From Saccharina japonica (lineage: Eukaryota > Sar > Phaeophyceae > Laminariales > Laminariaceae), in assembly GCA_008828725.1 (NCBI GenBank), contig MEHQ01001643.1, positions 286,052 through 350,051 of the forward strand: DNA of 64,000 nt. The letters run 5' to 3'. Shown one piece after another: positions 58,346-64,000 of the stretch. Every line of letters begins with the position of its first letter. Positions within the stretch are counted from its first letter, which is position 1. The notes under the pieces are model-generated. The model had not been told where the DNA came from. It did not search any database and saw nothing but the letters and a program-made list of their open reading frames with translations. The position numbers and the translations under genes were made by a program.

Positions 58346-60841
58346 GAGTAGGAGGCTGGCTGTGACCCGAAATCCGAGACATTTATCAAATTGGAATTTC
58401 TAGCTTGGGTGGCGCAATTGAGCGCCAATGTTGGCCAAGTTTAAGTTAATGGATTGACAGTCATTCGTCGTCCATACGTATGATACCCATTATTGACAGT
58501 ACGGATCATTTTGAATGGTGAGTCCATAGCTACGGCGTTAGACTACACAGTGAACATCGTGCACACTCCTCAAAGCACTCACCACTGCCAGCCACCAATC
58601 GTCGCAACCCGTATCAGCTTCGGGGACTCGGGCTTGCAAAATAGAGGCCTGAGACAAAAGGCAAGAGGGCCGGCGCATCGTTGATCAAGTGCATGAAGTG
58701 TGCATCGATTATTTTGCCTCTTTGTGATAAAAACGAGTTGGCGAATGTTAAAAGCGCGCACCCGTCGACAGTTCCCGCAAGATTTAACAAGATCTACGTA
58801 CGTACGAAATACTAGGTACTGCACTGTAGTACAAGGGGGCTTCGACGCCCGCCTGCGGCTCTGCGCATGCCCGTGCTGGTCGAGGATGCAGGTAAGCCGA
58901 GGCGGGGTGGGGGTGCACGATTGCAGCAGCAGTTCGTGCTTGCAGTAGAATAGTACGAGTGCGTGCGTACTTGACGCAATACCATAACCTAAAGCACTAC
59001 TCGTACCAGGTACCAGGTATCTATTACGGAGGAACGTAATAGATACGAGGTAGCCCGAATTTGTGATTTTGTTCATGTTCTGGTTCAGTAGTATTGTTTG
59101 TGGGTTTATAGTTTTAATTTGTATCCTTTATCCTTTACCAGGTACCTGGTACATTTTTTTTGTGGTGGAGGAGCGTACTTGTGCAACTACCTGGTATTTG
59201 ACAGGTAGGTACCTATTTCTATATGTCTTCATGTCGCGTTCAAGATAGAAGCTCGATGCCGTCGTCGTTTGGAACGGCACGGAGACAGCTGTACGCACGC
59301 GCTGTTCTCAAAAGGTAAGGTTGAAAGCTTCGGGTCGCGCGGCCTCTGAATTTTGAAGTGTTGCGATCCACGAGCAGCGGGGATGTTCTTCTGAGCCAGG
59401 TGATGTTGGTACGCCCCTTCCAACCTCCCAGTGCGTCCGCGCGTCATCCATAACAGGTACATTGGAGTACTCGTATGTATATCACACCATGATACTCTAC
59501 ATATGCCTGAACGCGTAGTGAGTGGTAGCAGCACTCGTACCGGTATACCTGGCATACTGCTGCTGTATACCAGGTAACACTCATATCATGCATATTGCAC
59601 AGCAGTCAGAACAAATGGTAAGCTGGAACAGCGGCAGTGGGTGGCTGATGCTACTCGCACACGCATGCGCACGGCACACGCTCACATGCGTACAGATGAT
59701 GGGTGCAATATCCATACGATACATACGTACCGTTGGCCATAAATCATGATACGAGCTCGTACCTTCTACGAGGCAAAAACAATGAATAAATTCTTATTTT
59801 GAGTTTTTTAAAGTTGGTGAAACGACACAGAATTGGCCGACATTTTGGCTACCTCCCCACGAGCTATATATGTACGAGGACAGAAGCGAAGAGCGAACTG
59901 GCTCATCTCCTAGCGCCCAAGGCCTCCTGGACACTACAGCAGTAGACTCGTGGGTCAGCACTTGAATCAAGCAGTCCGTGCGCCCGGCCGTCCAACTTGT
60001 TCTCGTACGTCAACCCATCAAATGAAAGCAAGCAGTACTACTGGTGTATGTCAACTTGTTGTGGTACAACAAGTTAGAGTCTTTCAATCTCGCTGGAAGC
60101 TCACCACGTGCTGTTCATGAACCCGCCTACCAGGCAACACACGACGGCGGCGATGGATTCTCCGACCTCGCCCATACCGTATGCAGCCTCGGGAAACGCG
60201 TGTGTTTCAAGATTTACAGCTGTTCGGTGGGGCAGCAGTGGCAGCACGTGCGTCTCACAAACCCACTAGGCGACCGTCCCCTGCTGAAAAAAGCAAAACT
60301 GTTATGAACTCCAAAAATGAGGCAAAAGCCAGCCCGAGCGTTCTCTGTGCGTCTGTGGTGTGCGTCGTTGGCATATTCAAAGGAAGTGCCAACTGCCGTG
60401 AAAGGAATATCACGCCTTGGAGCATGTCGCCACCGACACATGGAAATCAGGTTAGCAGTTGTCTATCGCGGATTCTTTGCTGGGATTGAACATCAACCGC
60501 ATTGACTTTGCGTGCGCTGTCCGCGAGTGCTCCCTCGTCGGTGAACGGAGAAGCTCCCAAAGACCGCTTGCTTTTGATCAAGTACTCGTGGTGCTCCAAC
60601 CTGATCCTTGCACCCAGCCTGTTGTATGATTCGCCTAGGTGTTTGAATCGAGCAAAGAACGTTGGTATCACGAGAAAGTGCACCCAACCAGAGCTTCGGC
60701 CGACCAGAATTCAGCATAGTTCGCCAAACGTGAAGCATCGAATGCAGCAGTTTATGATATCCCGCCGCTTCTTTGCATCCCTGACTCCCTCCTTGTGGCT
60801 CCGTGTCTCCTTTTCTTTGCACTACTCGTAAGGCACAGCAG
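58346..60841. other. Interval without a confident gene
   Basis: Repeated TACCAGGTACCAGGTA and GTACGAGTAC words at 58980-59220 and 59450-59580. The minus-strand frame 60447-60683 encodes HFLVIPTFFARFKHLGESYN and continues for about 55 sensible-looking residues, but it lacks clear splice borders and no family is recognised. Otherwise nothing seen. Confidence 0.3.
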
Positions 60842-61140
60842 CCTAGCGGGCACACCGCTCGAGCCATCGTGCCGAGACAGCGCAGGATCGAGATATGGGA
60901 CCAGGTCTACAATGCCTTCGAAAGCAAAATTCCAAAGGGCAAGTGGTGCACTAAAGAGGAGCTAGTGAAGGCGTCCGCCGGGAAGCACGGGATGACCTTC
61001 ACCGTCGAGGAGCTGACCGAGGTCATCAGGGGAATGAAGCGGAAGACGAAGCTCGGCATCGACTCCAACAAAGTCGATGGAGAATGGCACTACAGGTTTG
61101 TGCTTTGCAAGTCCATGCGGCGCGCGATGATACGGCGGTG
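60842..61140 (+). CDS. Coding-like exon of unknown function
   Basis: Open from an AG acceptor (60840-60841, after GGCACAGC) to a GTGAGT donor at 61141, about 100 residues. Charged and helical in character: RRIEIWDQVYNAFESKIPKG, KWCTKEELVKASAGKHGMTF, TVEELTEVIRGMKRKTKLGI, then GEWHYRF. The alternation of helices ending in a basic, beta-like segment could be a small winged-helix-type fold, but this is only an impression. Alternatively the frame simply stops at the TGA at 61142-61144. No partner exons were identified on either side, so gene extent is unknown. Confidence 0.4.
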
Positions 61141-61555
61141 GTGAGTTGCTGTTGCTGGCCCTCGGCTTCAGCCACAGCCTGACCTTGCACCTCGCACGTT
61201 CGTATAAATACGTGTCTGCTGCGGTGGCGGGAAATGTGGTCGGTGGTCAGTTTTTGTGTTTTTGCCGCGGTTGCAATCCAGCATACGTGTTGACACGCCA
61301 GGTACCAGGGTGCCGGTATTTTTTGTTCGGTGTGTTGCCGTCATGAGAGCGTTGACGTGCGGTATGCACGGCCGGTGTGAGGCAAGCTCTTGGCTAATGT
61401 GAGTGATTGCTTCCCCTCGACCCACGACTGCACCAGAGGGCTGCCGACTCGCGCGCGCGGAATATTATACAATCGGTACACAACGCGGCCTATGAGCACG
61501 TACGTACATAAATGTACATACCAGGTATATTATAGAGCAGTTCGTACAGGACCCT

Positions 61556-61735
61556 ATTAATAATAAGAAACAGGCTAGTAAGAAATCCGCGCTGATATCT
61601 AGATGAAACTAAGAAATTTGAGAGTCGTTATCCTGAAATTAGTGTAGAGAGGACCCTCTCTCGAATAAGAAAAACAGCCTGGCCCAGCTTTCCTGTTTCT
61701 TATTACAGTACTATAATATTAATAGTAGGTGTCCT
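61556..61735. mobile_element. MITE, AATAAGAAAC family, best-preserved copy
   Basis: Inverted ends TAATAAGAAACAGGCTAG and AGCTTTCCTGTTTCTTATTA, both next to TATTAATA-like flanks. The interior has TTTGAGAGTCGTTATCCTGA and GGACCCTCTCTCGAATAAGA. Followed by AGGTGTCCTGTACTG, as at the 2.8-kb copy. Confidence 0.75.
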
Positions 61736-62282
61736 GTACTGCTGTACGTACTCGTATAGAGCGCTTTTCACAATTCCATCTACTTTTTGTTGACTCTCCA
61801 TTGTGGTCTTTATATCTTTCGCTCGTTTTTTTGTTTGTTGGTCGTGAAGCCGAGGGCGAACCCCACTGATGCGTTTGCAGCAATCCCCCAAATCCCAACA
61901 CCGACAGCAGTTCGACCCTCCAATCCCTTATCCCCCCGTGGATCGGTGCTCTACAAAATAAATGGAAAAAAGTATTGGCAATGTCCCCATTTTTTCAAAA
62001 TTTCAAAATTTCAAAGTTTTTTTTTTTGTTTAACGTCATTTTTGAACTCAGTCAACTCCTTATAGACATACTTACTTTTGTCTATCTGAGGGATCCCTCA
62101 TCCCTGCACTCTCAGAGCTCCCCCTTCGACACCGCCTCCTTTCCATTTACTTGATTAATTGCCGGAGCTTGCCTCCCTGTCTTTATTTCCTGTCATTTTT
62201 TGTTCGCGAGAGCCTTTTTATTTCTCGGTTTTGGGTTCGTGAGAGCACGGCAGCGCGGGCGAACCCGGCACCATCGCGGGTA

Positions 62283-62665
62283 GGGGGGTGTACTCATGTT
62301 GTGCACGGCCGTAGTCATATGACCATAGACCCTCGCATCCCTACAATGCCGGGACGGAGCGCGTTGGGTTTTCACCAACCAGGCAGACATTGCTTGCACC
62401 AAGCGCGAAACGCCATGAGGTATTGGGCGAGTCGCATGGAGGGTGAGCTGCATCCTGCTAAGAACCGCCTCTGAGGCGGACTTGCATATGGACGACAGCT
62501 TCAATGAGATAATTTAATTTCTGGTGTGGCCACTTCCGGAGACAGCAATGGGTTTTACTATGTAACTGCCTCACGGACGCCTTACCATATTAACACTACG
62601 TGATACGACCATTCCCCTTGTGCGGAACAAAGGTTCTCCACCCCGCACAAATGATCTACTCGACC
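62283..62665 (+). repeat. GTCATACGAC dispersed repeat, full-length copy
   Basis: Best copy of the roughly 380-bp family, from GGGGGGTGTACTCATG through CGGCCGTAGTCATATGAC, ACAATGCCGGGACGGAG, AAGCGCGAAACGCC, AGAACCGCCTCTGAGGCGGA and GTGTGGCCACTTCCGGAGAC to CGCACAAATGATCTACTCGA. It contains an internal hairpin (CCGCCT.TGAGGCGG). No ORF conserved between copies; no terminal inverted repeats recognised. Confidence 0.75.
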
Positions 62666-64000
62666 GCCAGCTTTGGGGGGAGGGCGCTGGCCAGTAGAGG
62701 GGGGGGTGGAAGGGGCGCAGTCGCCTTTTTCGTGGCTAGGCGTGGTGTGTCCATCGAGACACGAGGGAAGCATGAAAGGGCTTTGTCTGCATTGCTACTG
62801 GTAGTGCGAATCCACTATGTCCGAATTATAAGGATCGTTTGTTCGTGTAAAATAATATTCAAGCGGTGCTTATTTTTCAACCAAATAGTATTCACAGAGA
62901 TCTGGAGAGACAGCCAGGTGGTTTGAGCACCATAATGCTCGAGCGGGCGAACGAGGGCCACGGTGAGCACCAGGCTTCACGCGAGGCGAACCACGGGGCT
63001 CACTGGGGCAGAGAGGTAGTAGAGCTCGACCCGGACCGAATCGATGGCGAGGTGGTCGCGGGGGAGCGGGTAGCATCGAGGGTGACAGAACGTGTGACAG
63101 TCGTTTTAACTTTTTGTTTTTTGAGCGGCGCAATCACGATATGTCATTTGGAGTATTCGTGTTTCGTGTGTGATTCAAGATGTACTCGTACATGATTTGT
63201 TTTTTTTTTCCGACCTTTTTTTTTCGTTTTTGTTTCTCGCTCCTGTCTCATGCCGCTTTGTTATTTGTTCGAGTATATACGAGTACGAGTACGAGTACGA
63301 CGAGTACGAGTTATACCCGTATGTACATGTACGTCTTTCTATCAGTTTCATTGTTTTTCGTACTTCACAACTTGACGACCGTGCTGTGATGTGCTTTCTC
63401 TTTCATATTACAAGTACATACAAAGTAGGAAGTACTACTACTACTGCTGTTGTTGCTGTACTACCACACATGATTACGACAAAGGCACGAGTCACACCCA
63501 CCCACAGCAGGCAGCGCAGCGCCGTGCTGTGGCCGAGCCGTGTTGCTGTCCTTTCTCTTTCGAACATACAGATTTGTTGTCCTGGAGCATGGAGCTTATA
63601 ATGTATGCATCCCGAGCATGTTTTGCATGCATGTCAAGTCCGCCTTTTCTTCGCTGCACCATGAACCTCTTGGCATTTTCAAGTCGGTGCTTGCACTACA
63701 TCATGAGCCTCTTCTGCCCCTTTCCTTGCGCGAGCGTAGCGGACGGCATCAGCCGCCCGCGGAGCGGAGCCCTTGTATTCACTACGTATCTCGTTAGATA
63801 TTAGTTTGAAGATACAGATTGATTGGTCTGGGTATATACACAGACGATCCTTGGTCCCATGAAAGATTCACCCTCTTTTTCACCAGGTACGAGTACCGGT
63901 ATCGTTCACTGTACGCGTACTCGTATACTTTGACACGAAATATATTACGTGTAACCCTTTACTGCTGAGAAATGTATTCCACTCTATTTCCAAGTAGTTT
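62666..64000. other. Right-end interval, no supported gene
   Basis: A plus-strand frame at 62866-63195 is open but unsupported. GAGTAC repeats at 63275-63312 and CTACTACTACTGCTG repeats near 63440 explain other frames. The last bases (TTTCCAAGTAGTTT) echo the ATTTCAAGTAGTTT words near 11.75-11.83 kb, so a repeat may continue past the window. Confidence 0.4.

Noticed and set aside
62866..63195. 109-codon plus-strand ORF rich in Glu/Arg
   Set aside because: No domain or splice support; equally open on the opposite strand, as expected for GC-rich intergenic DNA.
1..64000. Integrated phaeovirus (EsV-1-like) DNA
   Set aside because: No viral-type intron-free gene clusters, capsid, polymerase or integrase signatures were seen.

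Overview
The window looks like a stramenopile nuclear genome, most likely a brown alga of the Ectocarpus type. Coding sequence is split into short exons (about 50-430 bp) with clear GT/AG borders. Introns are long and repeat-filled, and there are no bacterial-style operons. One presequence carries an ASAFAP-like plastid-targeting motif. The five confidently assembled genes strictly alternate in strand (- + - + -), an arrangement known for Ectocarpus. The organism assignment is inference; the exon and phase assignments were worked out from the sequence by hand.

Region by region: (1) 1-6684, minus strand, cut by the left edge: a peptide:N-glycanase (PNGase) with an N-terminal thioredoxin domain, a ubiquitin-like segment, a zinc/transglutaminase-like core with the full Cys-His-Asp triad, and a C-terminal ILEI/FAM3-like domain. 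(2) 6.9-20.6 kb: gene-poor and repeat-rich, with a 637-bp near-identical inverted repeat (11.83-12.47 / 17.21-17.85 kb), a 1.1-kb TIR element, a roughly 220-bp tandem array, a tRNA-derived SINE and several small foldback elements. (3) 20.66-28.70 kb, plus strand: a platelet-activating-factor acetylhydrolase-like lipase with membrane-type N-terminal segments; 5' end unresolved. (4) 29.47-38.12 kb, minus strand: a secreted protein with a signal peptide, a chitobiase/hexosaminidase C-terminal-like domain and at least seven exon-encoded GGF repeats. (5) 38.55-46.78 kb, plus strand: an SLC10A7-type bile-acid:sodium-symporter-family carrier with a plastid-type bipartite presequence; its first intron is 4.7 kb and full of mobile DNA, including a 1-kb palindrome. 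(6) 48.73-52.41 kb, minus strand: a RhaT-like sugar/drug-metabolite transporter lacking an identifiable first exon. (7) 53-64 kb: mostly repeats, including a 2.16-kb hAT-like non-autonomous element filled with a 42-bp minisatellite, plus one coding-like exon of unknown function near 61 kb.

The genes do not form a pathway in an obvious sense. Genes 4 and 5 are divergent, with start codons about 430 bp apart, so they may share a promoter. Genes 3/4 and 5/6 converge with 0.8 and 2 kb between them. No phaeovirus-like genes, rRNA, intact tRNA, CRISPR or transposase genes were seen.
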